From Vibrio neptunius (GTDB lineage: Bacteria; Pseudomonadota; Gammaproteobacteria; Enterobacterales; Vibrionaceae), in NCBI GenBank assembly GCA_019339365.1, contig CP079859.1, positions 3,512,805 to 3,576,804 on the forward strand: a DNA stretch of 64,000 nt, written 5' to 3'. The position numbers and the translations under genes are program-made. Positions within the stretch are counted from its first letter, which is position 1. Every line of letters begins with the position of its first letter. The notes beneath the pieces were generated by a model. That model saw only the letters and a list, made by a program, of their open reading frames with translations, made no database searches and was not told the DNA's origin. Below are positions 29,349 to 39,481 of this stretch, piece after piece.

Positions 29349-32258
29349 TCAGTTGTGAGATACAACGATCATACGCAGAGAATCAAGTTGATATTGAGCT
29401 TGAGCAATGTAGCCACTCAGCTCTTTAATTTGCGCTTCAATCGCCGCCAGTTCTTCATCACGGATGTTTGGGTTAACCGCTTTCAATGCTTGCAGTCGTT
29501 CCAGCTCTGCATTCAAGCTCGCCTGCATTTCTTGTTGCGCTTCTGCACGTACGGCTTCGACTTTTTCGACAATCAACGCTTCACCTGCGGTGATCATCTG
29601 ATGAACCTGAGCCTGAACTGACGACACCAGTTTGGTCGCCATATGACGGCCTACCGGGCTAAGCTGGCGGTTAAAACTTTCAAACTCAACCTGCTGAGAT
29701 AAGTCACTGCCTTTGCCATCCAACATCAAGCGGATTGGTGTTGTCGGCAGGAAACGGCTGATACCACTGCGCTTTGGCGCCTGAGCATCAACTTTATATA
29801 CCAATTCAAGCAGCATGGTGCCTACTGGTAACGCTTTGTTCTTTAGTAAAGATACTGCCGTTGCACCAACGCCTTCACTCATCAATAAGTCGATACCACC
29901 CTGAATCATAGGGTGCTCCCAACTGATGAAGTTCATGTCTTCACGAGACAACGCCGTTTCACGATCAAAGGTGATCGTCGCACCTTCATAAGGCAGACCA
30001 GGATAACTTGGCACCATCATGTGTTCAGATGGCGTCACCACCAAGGCATTCTCCCCTTTATCATCCTGATTAAGGCCAATGGTATCAAACAGACTCAACG
30101 CAAACGTCACTAGATTGGTATCACCATCGGTAGCCGCAATCTTATCGACTATCTGCTGCGCTTTTTCACCACCATTGGAATGCATTTCCAGTAAACGGTC
30201 ACGCCCTTGCTCAAGTTGAGATTTAAGCTCTTTATTCATCGCAGCAGACTCGCTGATCACATCATCGAGTTCGGTAACGTCACCTGAAGCGAGCATTTCA
30301 ATCAAACGATCAGAGAACTTGTCATACACCGCGCGACCTGTCGGGCAAGTTTCAGCAAACGCATTTAGACCTTCATCGAACCAACGCGCCAGAATCGCCT
30401 GTGAAGTCTGCTCCAGATAAGGAACGTGAATATCAATATCACGACTCTGCCCAATACGGTCCAGACGACCAATACGCTGCTCAAGTAAGTCGGGGTTGAA
30501 CGGCAAATCGAACATCACCAGTTGGTTTGCAAACTGGAAATTACGACCTTCTGAGCCAATTTCACTACAGATAAGGACCTGAGCGCCACCCTCTTCCTGC
30601 GCAAAGTAAGCGGCCGCTTTATCGCGTTCCAGAATCGACATACCTTCGTGGAACACGGTGGCACGGATACCTTCACGCTCACGCAGCGCCTGCTCTAGCT
30701 GTAGCGCTGTGCTAGCACGAGAAGCAATAACCAAGATCTTGTCACTGCGCTTTTGTTTGATCTTCTCAATCAGCCAATTGACACGTGAATCAAACTGCCA
30801 CCAGCTAGCATCATCACCTTCAAACTCTTGGAAGATTTCTTCTGGGTACAGATTTTTCAGCGCACGTGCTTCTGGGCTGATTTTGCCACCAATCATGCCC
30901 GATACGCGCATAGACGTTGTGTACTGTTGAGGTATCGGCATTGGCAGTAGGTTCACGTTGCGCACCGGGAAGCCTTTAATCGCTGCACGAGTGTTACGGA
31001 ACAGCACGCGTCCGGTACCATGGCGGTCCATCAAGTTGTCGATCAGCTCCTGACGAGCTGCGGCTTTAGCTTCTTCTTCGCTATCGCTTTCAATAATGCG
31101 GAATAAAGGCTCAACATCCTGCTCAGACAACAATTCAGTAATCTGATTTTTAGCGTCATTCTCGAGCTGTTGGCCGGAGAAAAGCGCACTCACTGAATCC
31201 GCTACTGGCGCGTATTGCTCTTCTTCCTCAACAAACGCTTGGTAGTCATAGAAGCGGTCTGAATCGAGCAAACGCAGACGGGCAAAGTGACTTTCACGTC
31301 CTAGCTGTTCTGGGGTTGCGGTCAAAAGGAGTACGCCTGGGGTACGCTCTGCCAGCCCTTCAACCACCTGATACTCACGACTTGGTTTTTCTTGACTCCA
31401 TTCTAAGTGGTGAGCTTCATCAACAACCAGTAAGTCCCACTCACCTTCGAGCGCTTGCTCAAAACGCTTGCGGCTCTTGCGTAAGAAATCCAGTGAACAC
31501 AGTACATACTGCTGAGTATCAAACGGGTTATCTGAATCGGCAAACGCCTCAATACAGCGCTCTTCATCAAAAATAGAGAAGTGCAGATTGAAGCGGCGCA
31601 TCATTTCCACTAACCATTGATGCTGCAACGTTTCCGGTACCACAATCAGGATACGTTCCGCTCGGCCAGCCAGCACCTGCTGGTGGATGATCATCCCAGC
31701 TTCAATGGTTTTACCTAGGCCCACTTCATCGGCTAATAAAACGCGAGGCGCATGACGACGACCGACTTCATGAGCAATGTATAGCTGATGCGGGATCAGA
31801 CCCGCACGCATGCCACACAGACCACGCATCGGGCTTTTATGCTGCTCATATTGGTTCATCAATGCACGATAACGGAGCACAAAATTGTCCATTCGGTCAA
31901 TTTGACCCGCGAACAATTTATCTTGAGGTTTGTTAAAACGAATTTGATTGCTGAGCATGATTTCGCGCAGCATCACCTCTTGCTCTCCGCTGTCTTCACG
32001 GGTGCCGATGTAGGCAAACAGACCTTGGTCCTCGACCACTTGCTCAATCTTAAGTGACCAACCTTGCTGACTGTCAACGACATCACCAGCGTTAAAGGTT
32101 ACTCGGGTAACAGGCGCATCATTACGAGCGTACACTCGGTTCTCTTCTGAAGCTGCAAACATAAGTGTCACAGTGCGAGCATCCAGTGCTACTACAGTCC
32201 CTAAACCTAAATCGCTTTCTGTATCGCTGATCCAGCGCTGGCCCAAAGCAAATGTCAT
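29349..32258 (-). CDS. rapA: RNA polymerase-associated ATPase RapA (HepA)
   Basis: Swi2/Snf2-type ATPase that binds RNA polymerase core and promotes its recycling after termination. 969 aa, the family length. N-terminal Tudor-like domains ([20 protein letters not shown]), helicase motif [15 protein letters not shown] near residue 175, motif [12 protein letters not shown], motif [13 protein letters not shown], motifs [23 protein letters not shown] and [13 protein letters not shown], then the RapA-specific C-terminal domain. No sign of damage. Upstream lies a 474-base gap shared with a divergent PhoH gene. Confidence 0.98.
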   Translation of the reverse strand: MTFALGQRWISDTESDLGLGTVVALDARTVTLMFAASEENRVYARNDAPVTRVTFNAGDVVDSQQGWSLKIEQVVEDQGLFAYIGTREDSGEQEVMLREIMLSNQIRFNKPQDKLFAGQIDRMDNFVLRYRALMNQYEQHKSPMRGLCGMRAGLIPHQLYIAHEVGRRHAPRVLLADEVGLGKTIEAGMIIHQQVLAGRAERILIVVPETLQHQWLVEMMRRFNLHFSIFDEERCIEAFADSDNPFDTQQYVLCSLDFLRKSRKRFEQALEGEWDLLVVDEAHHLEWSQEKPSREYQVVEGLAERTPGVLLLTATPEQLGRESHFARLRLLDSDRFYDYQAFVEEEEQYAPVADSVSALFSGQQLENDAKNQITELLSEQDVEPLFRIIESDSEEEAKAAARQELIDNLMDRHGTGRVLFRNTRAAIKGFPVRNVNLLPMPIPQQYTTSMRVSGMIGGKISPEARALKNLYPEEIFQEFEGDDASWWQFDSRVNWLIEKIKQKRSDKILVIASRASTALQLEQALREREGIRATVFHEGMSILERDKAAAYFAQEEGGAQVLICSEIGSEGRNFQFANQLVMFDLPFNPDLLEQRIGRLDRIGQSRDIDIHVPYLEQTSQAILARWFDEGLNAFAETCPTGRAVYDKFSDRLIEMLASGDVTELDDVISESAAMNKELKSQLEQGRDRLLEMHSNGGEKAQQIVDKIAATDGDTNLVTFALSLFDTIGLNQDDKGENALVVTPSEHMMVPSYPGLPYEGATITFDRETALSREDMNFISWEHPMIQGGIDLLMSEGVGATAVSLLKNKALPVGTMLLELVYKVDAQAPKRSGISRFLPTTPIRLMLDGKGSDLSQQVEFESFNRQLSPVGRHMATKLVSSVQAQVHQMITAGEALIVEKVEAVRAEAQQEMQASLNAELERLQALKAVNPNIRDEELAAIEAQIKELSGYIAQAQYQLDSLRMIVVSHN

Positions 32259-32732
32259 GAATCGACTACCTCATCTGTTTAATTCAAAAATGGGTCTATT
32301 TATCTTAGTTGTTCTTGCGTGACTTGAAAGGCAACTGACGGGGAAGTAAATGGTCAGCAGTCACGCCAAAAAGGTCGCTCATATTACTCGAAGCTGTGAT
32401 ATTGGTCACGCACAAACACCTCAAAAACCAACAAATTTTTCTCTATCTTTTGCATGACATCAAAGTGTAAGAAAAGAGTGGCAAATCTAAAAAAGAGAGT
32501 TGGAAATCTGACTTATACTCACAGGTGAGAATGCAGACGATGGTGTCAATGTTTTGACTGGCACGAGAGATGCATTGTTTCGGATGACGATCAATACGGG
32601 TTTGTAGCATATCAGCTAACCGACAGCGATCTCTGAGCGACTTAGCGACATGCTGCAAACAACCGCAGGTAGGCCATCATCACAAGCGATTGTGAATGGC
32701 AAACAAGCCGCATCACGGCAAGGGAGACGCTT
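32259..32732. other. 474-base intergenic region, rapA / phoH-like
   Basis: No credible protein gene. It must hold the rapA promoter (minus) and probably that of the PhoH-like gene (plus). Visible features are a small palindrome CTCACAGGTGAG near 32518 and repeated GCGA-type words near 32620-32650. GGGAG precedes the phoH-like ATG. No -35/-10 pair was convincing. The length leaves room for a small RNA, but nothing recognisable is seen. Confidence 0.5.
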
Positions 32733-34109
32733 ATGGGTGACACGGATCGGAAACTTTTTGTCCTAGACACCAACATCCTTCTTCATGAACCTTTAGCCAT
32801 CTATTCCTTTCAAGAACACGACGTGGTCATTCCAATGACCGTCCTCGAGGAGCTCGACCGAATCAAAGACAGCAAACGCGACGTTGCCCGCGATGCGCGA
32901 GTGGCCATCCGCGCCATGGAAGCTATGTTCAAAGACGCCACACCAGATGAAATCTCTGAAGGCATTCCCATCAATCGAGATAAGGAAAATACCGGCCATA
33001 TCTCTATTCTCGCCGATTTTGAACTGCAAGAGACTGTTAAGGCATTTGCAGACAAAGCCGGCGATAATCGCATTCTTAATGCGGTACTTTATCTGCAGAA
33101 CAAACGAGCACCACGTGAAGTGGTTCTGATCACCAAAGACATCAATATGCGCTTACGCGCCAAAGGGGCAGGCGTTCGCTTCGTTGAAGACTATCGTACT
33201 GATCAATTAATTGATGACGTTCAGTACCTAACTAAAGGCTTCCAACAAATCGAAGGTGACTTCTGGAGCAATATTGATGAGGTCGAGAGTAAGAACCTTG
33301 GTGGTCACACGTTCCATACCCTAGATCGAGAGCCTTTTGAACCAACTTACATTAATCAGTATGTGATTGATGAAGAGAGTGATTTCGCAGGGCGAGTGGA
33401 AGACATCACCCCTGACAAGGTAACACTGAAAGATCTCAGCCGCGAGCGTATGATGCATCGTCGAGCGTGGGACATCACGCCGAAGAACATTTATCAAGGC
33501 ATGGCGTTAGATGCCTTACTCGATCCTGATATTGATTTGGTGATTCTAACGGGGGCTGCGGGCAGTGGTAAAACGCTACTTGCTATGGCGTCCGCTTTAG
33601 AGCAAACCATTGAACACGGTATGTTTGACAAGATCATCGTCACACGTAATACGCCAGATATCGGCGAATCGATTGGCTTCTTGCCTGGCAGTGAGGAGGA
33701 AAAAATGCTGCCTTGGTTAGCGGCGGTAACGGACACACTGGAAGCGCTACATAAGCACGACCACTGTACTGAAGGCTCATTGAAGTACATCTGTGACAAA
33801 GCCAATATACAGTTTAAGTCGATAAACTTTATGCGTGGCCGCTCAATCCAAAACGCGTTTGTCTTACTGGATGAGTGTCAGAACCTGACCGCTTCGCAAA
33901 TCAAAACCATCATTACTCGCTGTGGTGAAGGCACTAAGATAGTCTGCTCGGGTAACCTGGCGCAGATTGACTCCCACTACCTCACCCCTGTTACCTCAGG
34001 ATTGACTTACATGGTGGAGCGCTTCAAGAACTTCGAAGGCAGCGCTAATGTCCACCTAAATGGCGTCGTTCGCAGCCGTCTAGCTGAGTTTGCAGAAGAG
34101 AATTTATAA
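32733..34109 (+). CDS. PIN-PhoH fusion protein (PhoH2 type)
   Basis: 458 aa. An N-terminal PIN nuclease domain (~residues 7-150; acidic residues in FVLDTNILLHEP, VLEELDRIK, AGDNRILNA, LITKDINMRL) is joined to a C-terminal PhoH ATPase (~230-458; Walker A LTGAAGSGKTLLAMA, Walker B NAFVLLDECQNLT, and CSGNLAQIDSHYL). This PhoH2 architecture is an RNA helicase/RNase in mycobacteria. There is no VapB-like antitoxin partner gene immediately upstream. Despite the name, there is no phosphate-starvation signal visible. A strong terminator follows. Confidence 0.92.
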   Translation: MGDTDRKLFVLDTNILLHEPLAIYSFQEHDVVIPMTVLEELDRIKDSKRDVARDARVAIRAMEAMFKDATPDEISEGIPINRDKENTGHISILADFELQETVKAFADKAGDNRILNAVLYLQNKRAPREVVLITKDINMRLRAKGAGVRFVEDYRTDQLIDDVQYLTKGFQQIEGDFWSNIDEVESKNLGGHTFHTLDREPFEPTYINQYVIDEESDFAGRVEDITPDKVTLKDLSRERMMHRRAWDITPKNIYQGMALDALLDPDIDLVILTGAAGSGKTLLAMASALEQTIEHGMFDKIIVTRNTPDIGESIGFLPGSEEEKMLPWLAAVTDTLEALHKHDHCTEGSLKYICDKANIQFKSINFMRGRSIQNAFVLLDECQNLTASQIKTIITRCGEGTKIVCSGNLAQIDSHYLTPVTSGLTYMVERFKNFEGSANVHLNGVVRSRLAEFAEENL

Positions 34110-34117
34110 TCAAAAAA

Positions 34118-34150
34118 GCGGGATATTATTTACATCCCGCCATTTTATTG
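34118..34150 (+). terminator. Terminator after the PIN-PhoH gene
   Basis: GCGGGAT / ATCCCGC 7-bp stem with a 9-base loop, then CATTTTATT. It ends where the argF operator begins. Confidence 0.8.
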
Positions 34151-34165
34151 AAATAATTATTCACA
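34148..34165 (+). promoter_or_regulatory. ARG box upstream of argF
   Basis: TTGAAATAATTATTCACA matches the 18-base ArgR operator (AATGAATAATTATTCATT) over the central AATAATTATTCA core. Located 62 bases before the argF start; ArgR itself is encoded 4.8 kb away. A second, degenerate box may follow at about 34169. Arginine repression of argF is established in relatives. Confidence 0.75.
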
Positions 34166-34226
34166 AACAGCACTTAACTATGTTTAACTAGTCCTATTAA
34201 AATAATGAGCAATGAAGGACTGAAGC

Positions 34227-35231
34227 ATGGCTTTCAATCTACGTAACCGAAATTTCCTTAAGCTTCTCGATTTCACCCCAAAAGAGATTCAGTTTTTACT
34301 CGATCTATCTGCGGATCTTAAGAAGGCAAAATACGCGGGCACAGAACAGAAAAAGCTCGTTGGTAAAAACATCGCCCTGATCTTTGAAAAAGCCTCTACT
34401 CGCACCCGATGCGCATTTGAAGTAGCCGCTTTCGATCAAGGCGCACAAGTTTCTTACATCGGCCCATCCGGTTCACAGATCGGTCACAAAGAGTCGATGA
34501 AGGACACCGCGCGTGTATTAGGCAGAATGTATGACGGGATTGAATACCGAGGGTTCGGCCAAGAAGTCGTAGAAGAGCTGGGGCAATACGCTGGTGTACC
34601 TGTTTGGAACGGTTTGACCAACGAATTTCACCCCACTCAAATATTGGCCGATTTTCTCACCATGATTGAACACGGTCGCGGTAAGCTGCTCCATGAAATC
34701 AAGTTTGCTTATTTAGGCGATGCACGCAACAACATGGGTAACTCTCTATTGGTGGGGGCTGCCAAAATGGGCATGGATATTCGTCTTGTCGCCCCTAAAG
34801 CTTTCTGGCCAGAAAAGGAACTGGTGGCAAACTGCCAACTGATTGCTCTACAAACAGGGGCAAAAATCACGCTGACTGAAAGCGTTGATCAAGGGGTTAA
34901 AGATTGCGACTTCCTGTATACTGACGTGTGGGTTTCGATGGGCGAAGCTCCAGAAGCTTGGGATGAGCGAGTTACTCAAATGAAGCCTTATCAAGTGAAT
35001 ATGGAAACCCTAGATAAAACCGGTAACCCGCAAGTCAAGTTCATGCATTGCTTACCGGCATTTCATAATGATGAAACCACCATAGGTAAGGAAGTAGCCG
35101 ACAAATACGGAATGAATGGTCTAGAAGTGACTGAAGAAGTGTTCGAGTCTGACCACTCGATTGTGTTTGATGAAGCAGAGAACCGTATGCATACGATTAA
35201 AGCTGTGATGGTCGCAACACTCGGTTCATAA
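34227..35231 (+). CDS. argF: Ornithine carbamoyltransferase
   Basis: Makes citrulline from ornithine and carbamoyl phosphate in arginine biosynthesis. 334 aa. Carbamoyl-phosphate loop STRTR at residues 57-61, HPTQILAD segment, ornithine-site residues in the SMGE loop, and active-site HCLPAF at 274-279 with Cys 275. An ARG box upstream indicates an anabolic, arginine-repressed enzyme, although arcA in this window means a catabolic role (citrulline to ornithine) cannot be excluded. It sits just ahead of pyrL-pyrBI, whose product competes for the same carbamoyl phosphate. Confidence 0.97.
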   Translation: MAFNLRNRNFLKLLDFTPKEIQFLLDLSADLKKAKYAGTEQKKLVGKNIALIFEKASTRTRCAFEVAAFDQGAQVSYIGPSGSQIGHKESMKDTARVLGRMYDGIEYRGFGQEVVEELGQYAGVPVWNGLTNEFHPTQILADFLTMIEHGRGKLLHEIKFAYLGDARNNMGNSLLVGAAKMGMDIRLVAPKAFWPEKELVANCQLIALQTGAKITLTESVDQGVKDCDFLYTDVWVSMGEAPEAWDERVTQMKPYQVNMETLDKTGNPQVKFMHCLPAFHNDETTIGKEVADKYGMNGLEVTEEVFESDHSIVFDEAENRMHTIKAVMVATLGS

Positions 35232-35271
35232 CACCAACAAAAATTGCACAGTAAAGCTTCGATGTAATCGC

Positions 35272-35312
35272 TTGCGTTAACAAATCTTCAGCGTATAATG
35301 CTCGGCAATTTG
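35272..35312 (+). promoter_or_regulatory. pyrBI promoter with UTP-sensitive start region
   Basis: -35 TTGCGT (35272-35277), 16-bp spacer, perfect -10 TATAAT (35294-35299), then seven bases to AATTTG at 35307-35312. E. coli pyrBI has the same -10, the same 7-base spacing and the same AATTTG start, where RNA polymerase slips on the T tract when UTP is high and aborts. The same control is inferred here. Confidence 0.85.
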
Positions 35313-35330
35313 TCTGGAGGTAGTGACCAA

Positions 35331-35423
35331 ATGCCACGTAAAACGTGTTCTACAAAACGATTTACATTAGGTAAGCCAAAACGCTTACTGGCTGGTCTTT
35401 TTACTATTTCCACCGATTTTTAA
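35331..35423 (+). CDS. pyrL: pyrBI leader peptide PyrL
   Basis: 30-codon reading frame, MPRKTCSTKRFTLGKPKRLL then AGLFTISTDF, with a strong TGGAGGT ribosome-binding site. Its stop codon lies inside the attenuator stem. When UTP is scarce RNA polymerase pauses in the leader, the ribosome catches up and prevents the terminator from forming, raising pyrBI expression. The peptide sequence differs entirely from E. coli PyrL; only the arrangement is conserved. The uridine-rich leader codes CTTTTTACTATTTCC just before the stem, as needed for UTP-dependent pausing. Confidence 0.85.
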   Translation: MPRKTCSTKRFTLGKPKRLLAGLFTISTDF

Positions 35424-35450
35424 AGCCTCCCTATTGGGAGGCTTTTTATT
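35422..35450 (+). terminator. pyrBI attenuator terminator
   Basis: AAAGCCTCCC-TATT-GGGAGGCTTT perfect stem followed by TTATT. It overlaps the pyrL stop codon, which is the arrangement required for coupled transcription-translation attenuation. Ends about 28 bases before pyrB. Confidence 0.92.
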
Positions 35451-35477
35451 GCCTAAATTGCAGATGGGACGATGATT

Positions 35478-36407
35478 ATGACGAACACGCTTTATAACAA
35501 GCACATTATCTCAATTCCTGAGCTTTCTCGTGAAGAGCTGGAACTGATTGTCAAAACCGCAGGTCAACTCAAAGCAGAGCCTAATCCTGAGCTTATCAAG
35601 AATAAGGTGATTGCCAGCTGCTTCTTTGAACCCTCTACCCGTACTCGTCTGTCTTTTGAAACCGCTATCCAACGTGTCGGTGGCAGCGTGATTGGTTTTG
35701 ATAATGGCGGTAACACTTCGCTAGCCAAAAAAGGAGAAACCTTATCTGACTCAGTTCAGGTTATCTCTTCTTATGTCGATGCATTTGTTATGCGTCATCC
35801 ACAGGAAGGCGCTGCACGATTAGCTTCTGAATTCTCCAGTGGTGTACCGGTCATCAACGCGGGTGACGGAGCGAACCAACACCCCACACAAACTCTGCTC
35901 GATCTGTTCTCAATTGCCGAAACACAAGGCCGTCTTGATAACCTCAACGTTGCCTTTGTTGGTGACCTGAAATATGGCCGTACTGTTCACTCTCTGACAC
36001 AGGCCCTAGCAAAGTTTAACAATGTTCGCTTCTACTTCATCGCTCCAGAGGCACTGGCGATGCCAGATTATATTTGTGAAGAGTTGGATGAAGCTGGCAT
36101 TGAATACAGCATGCATACGGACATGGAAACTGTCATCCCTGAGCTGGACGTGTTGTATATGACCCGTGTTCAGAAAGAACGCTTTGATGAGTCGGAATAC
36201 GCGCACATCAAATCTGCCTACATCCTCACTGCAGCCCTGCTAGAAGGTGCGCGCGACAACCTAAAAGTGCTCCACCCACTGCCTCGTGTGGATGAAATCA
36301 CGGTTGACGTCGATAAAACGCCACACGCCTATTACTTTGAACAGGCTGAAAATGGCGTCTATGCGCGTGAGGCCCTACTTGCCCTTGTTTTAAACCAATC
36401 ACTGTAA
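35478..36407 (+). CDS. pyrB: Aspartate carbamoyltransferase catalytic subunit
   Basis: Catalyses the committed step of pyrimidine synthesis, carbamoyl phosphate plus aspartate to carbamoyl aspartate. 309 aa from ATG 35478; an ATG at 35472 adds two residues. Carbamoyl-phosphate loop [13 protein letters not shown] (STRTR at 53-57), the Ser/Lys 80s-loop region [22 protein letters not shown], and the 240s loop with HPLPRVDEI. Forms the C6R6 holoenzyme with PyrI encoded 14 bases downstream. Controlled by the leader attenuator and UTP-sensitive start. Confidence 0.98.
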   Translation: MTNTLYNKHIISIPELSREELELIVKTAGQLKAEPNPELIKNKVIASCFFEPSTRTRLSFETAIQRVGGSVIGFDNGGNTSLAKKGETLSDSVQVISSYVDAFVMRHPQEGAARLASEFSSGVPVINAGDGANQHPTQTLLDLFSIAETQGRLDNLNVAFVGDLKYGRTVHSLTQALAKFNNVRFYFIAPEALAMPDYICEELDEAGIEYSMHTDMETVIPELDVLYMTRVQKERFDESEYAHIKSAYILTAALLEGARDNLKVLHPLPRVDEITVDVDKTPHAYYFEQAENGVYAREALLALVLNQSL

Positions 36408-36421
36408 TCGGGAGAATCATC

Positions 36422-36883
36422 ATGGCTAAAGAAACTCAATTGCAGGTTGAAGCAATCAAAAACGGCACCGTTATTGACCACATCCCAGCTCAGATTGGTA
36501 TTAAAGTTCTCAAACTATTTTCAATGGATAAGTCAGAGCAGCGCGTCACTGTTGGCCTCAATTTGCCGTCTTCGGCCCTCGGCCATAAAGACCTGCTTAA
36601 GATTGAAAATGTCTTTATCACTGAAGAGCAGGCAAGCAAACTTGCCTTGTACGCACCACATGCCACAGTTAACCAAATCGAAAACTACGAGGTTGTGAAG
36701 AAGCTGGCTCTCGATTTACCAGAACAGATCAACAACGTCTTTGAATGCCCAAACAGTAACTGCATTACCCACGATGAACCTGTAGAAACTAGCTTTAAAG
36801 TATTCGAGAAGAAAGATAACGTTCGATTAAAATGTAAGTATTGTGAAAAAGTCTTCTCACGAGAAATCGTCACTGAGCGTTAA
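36422..36883 (+). CDS. pyrI: Aspartate carbamoyltransferase regulatory subunit
   Basis: Binds CTP/UTP (inhibition) and ATP (activation) and bridges PyrB trimers. 153 aa, the E. coli length. The N-terminal allosteric domain has [14 protein letters not shown]. The zinc domain has Cys at 109, 114, 138 and 141 (FECPNSNC and KCKYC), the same positions as in E. coli. A GGGAG ribosome-binding site precedes the ATG. Last gene of the pyrBI operon, followed by a terminator. Confidence 0.98.
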   Translation: MAKETQLQVEAIKNGTVIDHIPAQIGIKVLKLFSMDKSEQRVTVGLNLPSSALGHKDLLKIENVFITEEQASKLALYAPHATVNQIENYEVVKKLALDLPEQINNVFECPNSNCITHDEPVETSFKVFEKKDNVRLKCKYCEKVFSREIVTER

Positions 36884-36907
36884 TCATCTATTAATCATAA
36901 ATTATCT

Positions 36908-36940
36908 ATCCCTGCTCTCTGCTAGCAGGGATTTTTCTTT
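36908..36940 (+). terminator. Terminator after pyrI
   Basis: ATCCCTGCT / AGCAGGGAT 9-bp stem, 7-base loop, then TTTTCTTT. Confidence 0.88.
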
Positions 36941-37009
36941 ACGCCGCCGAGCTTTCACGGCACACTGATTTCCCTTAATTACGTTAACCCCAACAGATGG
37001 AACATAATA

Positions 37010-37399
37010 ATGACTAAAGTACTTCATACAGAATCCGCTCCTGCTGCTATTGGCCCATATGTACAAGGTGTAGACCTAGGTAACATGGTACTGACCTCAG
37101 GTCAGATCCCGGTAAACCCTGCAACAGGTGAAGTATCAGCAGACATCTCTGAGCAAGCTCGTCAGTCTCTGGATAACGTAAAAGCGGTGGTTGAAGCATC
37201 TGGCTTGTCTGTTACTGACATCGTTAAAATGACGGTTTTCGTCAAAGACCTCAATGACTTTGGCACAGTTAACGAAGTGTATGGTCAATTCTTCGATGAG
37301 CATAATGTGTCAAACTACCCTGCTCGTTCATGTGTAGAAGTGGCTCGTCTACCTAAAGATGTAGGTATCGAAATTGAAGCGATTGCTGTTCGTAAGTAA
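37010..37399 (+). CDS. ridA: Enamine/imine deaminase RidA
   Basis: Hydrolyses reactive 2-aminoacrylate and related enamines made by threonine and serine dehydratases, protecting PLP enzymes. 129 aa. Family signatures IGPYVQGVDLGNMVLTSGQI, FVKDLNDFGTVNEVYGQFF and the catalytic-arginine segment NYPARSCVEVARLPKDVGIE. It sits after pyrI with its own leader, an association also found in E. coli (pyrI-ridA). Terminators on both sides suggest an independent transcript. Confidence 0.96.
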   Translation: MTKVLHTESAPAAIGPYVQGVDLGNMVLTSGQIPVNPATGEVSADISEQARQSLDNVKAVVEASGLSVTDIVKMTVFVKDLNDFGTVNEVYGQFFDEHNVSNYPARSCVEVARLPKDVGIEIEAIAVRK

Positions 37400-37413
37400 T
37401 TTTCGAATACCAT

Positions 37414-37443
37414 AAAAAAGCGAGCTTAATGCTCGCTTTTTTT
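37414..37443. terminator. Bidirectional terminator after ridA
   Basis: AAAAAAGCGAGC-TTAAT-GCTCGCTTTTTTT. Long T and A runs make it work on both strands, between ridA and a convergent small gene. Confidence 0.92.
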
Positions 37444-37454
37444 ACGCTAGAAAA

Positions 37455-37646
37455 TCAATAATATTTGTCACAACCTATATGCAGTTGTGGATCATCCATT
37501 AATTCGCTGATGTCAGCAGCAAACTGCTGATGAGAATCACGCGCCTCAATAAGAATCGCATGGTTCTTCTTATCAACGGCCAAGACTCTTCCAACGCCCT
37601 GTTTACATTCCACCAGCATACCTTTTTCGATTTCAGTAATATCCAT
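37455..37646 (-). CDS. Small KOW/SH3-like conserved protein
   Basis: About 63 aa (MDITEIEKGMLVECKQGVGR ... QLHIGCDKYY). The central segment KGMLVECKQGVGRVLAVDKK-NHAILIE resembles a KOW/SH3-type small beta barrel as found in NusG-, CarD- and ribosomal-protein-like modules. No membrane segment. The second in-frame ATG at 37646 is preferred because AGGGG lies 8 bases upstream; the first at 37652 is too close to it. It is downstream of mdh but behind the mdh terminator. Function unknown; nucleic-acid binding is only a structural guess. Confidence 0.7.
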   Translation of the reverse strand: MDITEIEKGMLVECKQGVGRVLAVDKKNHAILIEARDSHQQFAADISELMDDPQLHIGCDKYY

Positions 37647-37699
37647 ATCCATCTCCCCTTGTTGTTTACCTATTTACAACCTGAGAGATAAAAAGGATC

Positions 37700-37729
37700 A
37701 AAAAAGCCGACTCAAAAGTCGACTTTTTA
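37700..37729 (-). terminator. Terminator of mdh
   Basis: Minus strand AAAAAGTCGACT-TTTG-AGTCGGCTTTTT. One pair is a G-U wobble on the minus-strand RNA but a mismatch on the plus-strand RNA, so it is oriented for mdh. Confidence 0.82.
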
Positions 37730-37746
37730 TAATATTAATTTATGGC

Positions 37747-38679
37747 TTACTTAACGAAATCCACACCCGTTTGGATGTCGCCGTTCAGTGTTTCTAACAT
37801 GCCATCAAGTGCGGATTTTTCGAATGTACTCAGTTCACCATAGCTCAGGATCTCTTCAACGCCATCTTTACCCAGCTTCACTGGTTGTGCGAAGAACGGC
37901 GCATGCTCACCATCACCTTCTACGTAAGCGTACTCAACTACGTCTTCACCTTGAAGTGCTTTCACTAAAGCAAGACCGAATCTGCACGCCGCCTGACCCA
38001 TAGACAGCGTTGCGCTGCCGCCACCCGCTTTTGCCTCTACGACTTCAGTACCCGCATTCTGGATACGCTTAGTCAATGCAGCGACTTCTTCTGCAGTGAA
38101 CTCAACACCTTCAACCTGAGAAAGCAGAGGAAGAATCGTTACACCAGAGTGACCACCGATAACAGGAACACGCACTTCACCTGGATCTTTATCTTTTAGA
38201 TCCGCAACGAAAGTTTCAGAACGGATAACATCCAGAGTTGTTACACCAAACAGGCGACGCTTATCGTAAACGCCCGCTTTCTTAAGAACTTCTGCCGCGA
38301 TTGGCACGGTCGTGTTGACTGGGTTAGTGATGATACCGATCATCGCTTTAGGACAAACGTGAGCGATTTTCTCTGCAAGAGACTTAACGATACCAGCGTT
38401 GACGTTAAATAGGTCCGCACGATCCATACCAGGCTTACGTGCAACACCCGCTGAAATAAGAACAACATCCGCACCTTCAAGTGCTGGCGTTGGATCTTCG
38501 CCCGCATAACCTTTGATTGATACAGGCGTTGGGATGTGGCTTAGATCAGCAGCAACACCCGGAGTAACCGGAGCGATGTCGTAAAGTGCTAAATCTGAAC
38601 CTGCAGGAAGGCGGTTTTTAAGTAAAAGGGCTAGGGCTTGACCGATGCCTCCAGCGGCACCAATAACGGCTACTTTCAT
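37747..38679 (-). CDS. mdh: Malate dehydrogenase
   Basis: TCA-cycle oxidation of malate to oxaloacetate with NAD. 310 aa. N-terminal NAD motif [14 protein letters not shown] (Gly residues at 7, 10, 11, 13), substrate-loop arginines in [24 protein letters not shown], and the catalytic histidine in [14 protein letters not shown]. Monocistronic: promoter region of 331 bases shared with divergent argR and a terminator behind it. The mdh/argR divergent pair is conserved in enterics and vibrios. Confidence 0.99.
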   Translation of the reverse strand: MKVAVIGAAGGIGQALALLLKNRLPAGSDLALYDIAPVTPGVAADLSHIPTPVSIKGYAGEDPTPALEGADVVLISAGVARKPGMDRADLFNVNAGIVKSLAEKIAHVCPKAMIGIITNPVNTTVPIAAEVLKKAGVYDKRRLFGVTTLDVIRSETFVADLKDKDPGEVRVPVIGGHSGVTILPLLSQVEGVEFTAEEVAALTKRIQNAGTEVVEAKAGGGSATLSMGQAACRFGLALVKALQGEDVVEYAYVEGDGEHAPFFAQPVKLGKDGVEEILSYGELSTFEKSALDGMLETLNGDIQTGVDFVK

Positions 38680-39010
38680 CGTAGTTCTCCTTGAGATGGA
38701 TCTCTTTATAAGTCTTGGGGTGATTTGAAATCAACGCTGTCCAAAGCTATAGCAATCACATACTGATTACAATCAATTAACGTCAGCTTTGCGACCTTGC
38801 GCAACACAGTAACAACATACTACATACAAGTGTTTATTATCCTCATATTTACCTTTATTGACAAAGGGTTAAGCAATAATAAAGTTGCAATACCTCTCCC
38901 CTGTTTACAGTGACATGTTAGACAGATTTAGGGATCGCATTGGCACAATATGCATAGCTATGCGAGAATATTCACTTGATTTTTATAAAAACAACGGCTG
39001 AAAGAGAACC
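38680..39010. other. 331-base divergent regulatory region, mdh / argR
   Basis: No gene. Contains a TTGACA with a weak TAAAGT 16 bases on (38858-38885, plus), an imperfect CRP-like GGTGA-N6-ATCAA at about 38720, and an ARG-box-like sequence near argR. None is strong enough alone; promoters for both genes must lie here. Confidence 0.5.
38959..38976 (+). promoter_or_regulatory. Possible ARG box before argR
   Basis: TATGCGAGAATATTCACT keeps the right half-site ATATTCA and a TG at the left. ArgR autoregulation is known in E. coli. The left half is degenerate, so this is tentative. Confidence 0.4.
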
Positions 39011-39481
39011 ATGCGTCATTCAGAAAAACAAGATAACCTCGTCCGTGCATTTAAAGCATTGCTCAAAGAGGAACGATTTGGCTCCCAAGGGGATATTGTC
39101 GAGGCTCTGAAAAATGAAGGCTTCGAAAACATTAACCAGTCCAAAGTTTCCCGTATGTTGACCAAGTTTGGTGCTGTTCGTACCCGCAATGCCAAGATGG
39201 AAATGGTTTACTGTCTGCCAGCGGAGTTAGGTGTGCCGACAGTATCGAGCTCGCTGCGTGAGTTGGTTCTAGATATTGACCACAACAATGCCCTAGTCGT
39301 GATTCATACTGGACCAGGCGCCGCTCAGTTAATTGCTCGTTTACTCGATTCACTGGGTAAATCAGAAGGCATACTCGGTGTCGTCGCTGGAGATGACACC
39401 ATTTTCATTACTCCGACCCTAAATATAACGACGGAACAATTGTTCAATTCAGTCTGTGAACTATTTGAATATACTGGATAA
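39011..39481 (+). CDS. argR: Arginine repressor ArgR
   Basis: Hexameric, arginine-dependent repressor of arginine biosynthesis and XerCD accessory factor. 156 aa. The winged-helix N-terminal domain has [20 protein letters not shown] and the recognition helix [20 protein letters not shown]. The C-terminal arginine-binding/oligomerisation domain has [20 protein letters not shown] and [13 protein letters not shown]. All expected binding residues are there. Its likely target in this window is argF. Confidence 0.98.
   Translation: MRHSEKQDNLVRAFKALLKEERFGSQGDIVEALKNEGFENINQSKVSRMLTKFGAVRTRNAKMEMVYCLPAELGVPTVSSSLRELVLDIDHNNALVVIHTGPGAAQLIARLLDSLGKSEGILGVVAGDDTIFITPTLNITTEQLFNSVCELFEYTG

Noticed and set aside
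38940..38955. TTGGCAC...TGCA before argR as a sigma-54 promoter
   Set aside because: The GG and GC elements are two bases too close for a -24/-12 promoter.
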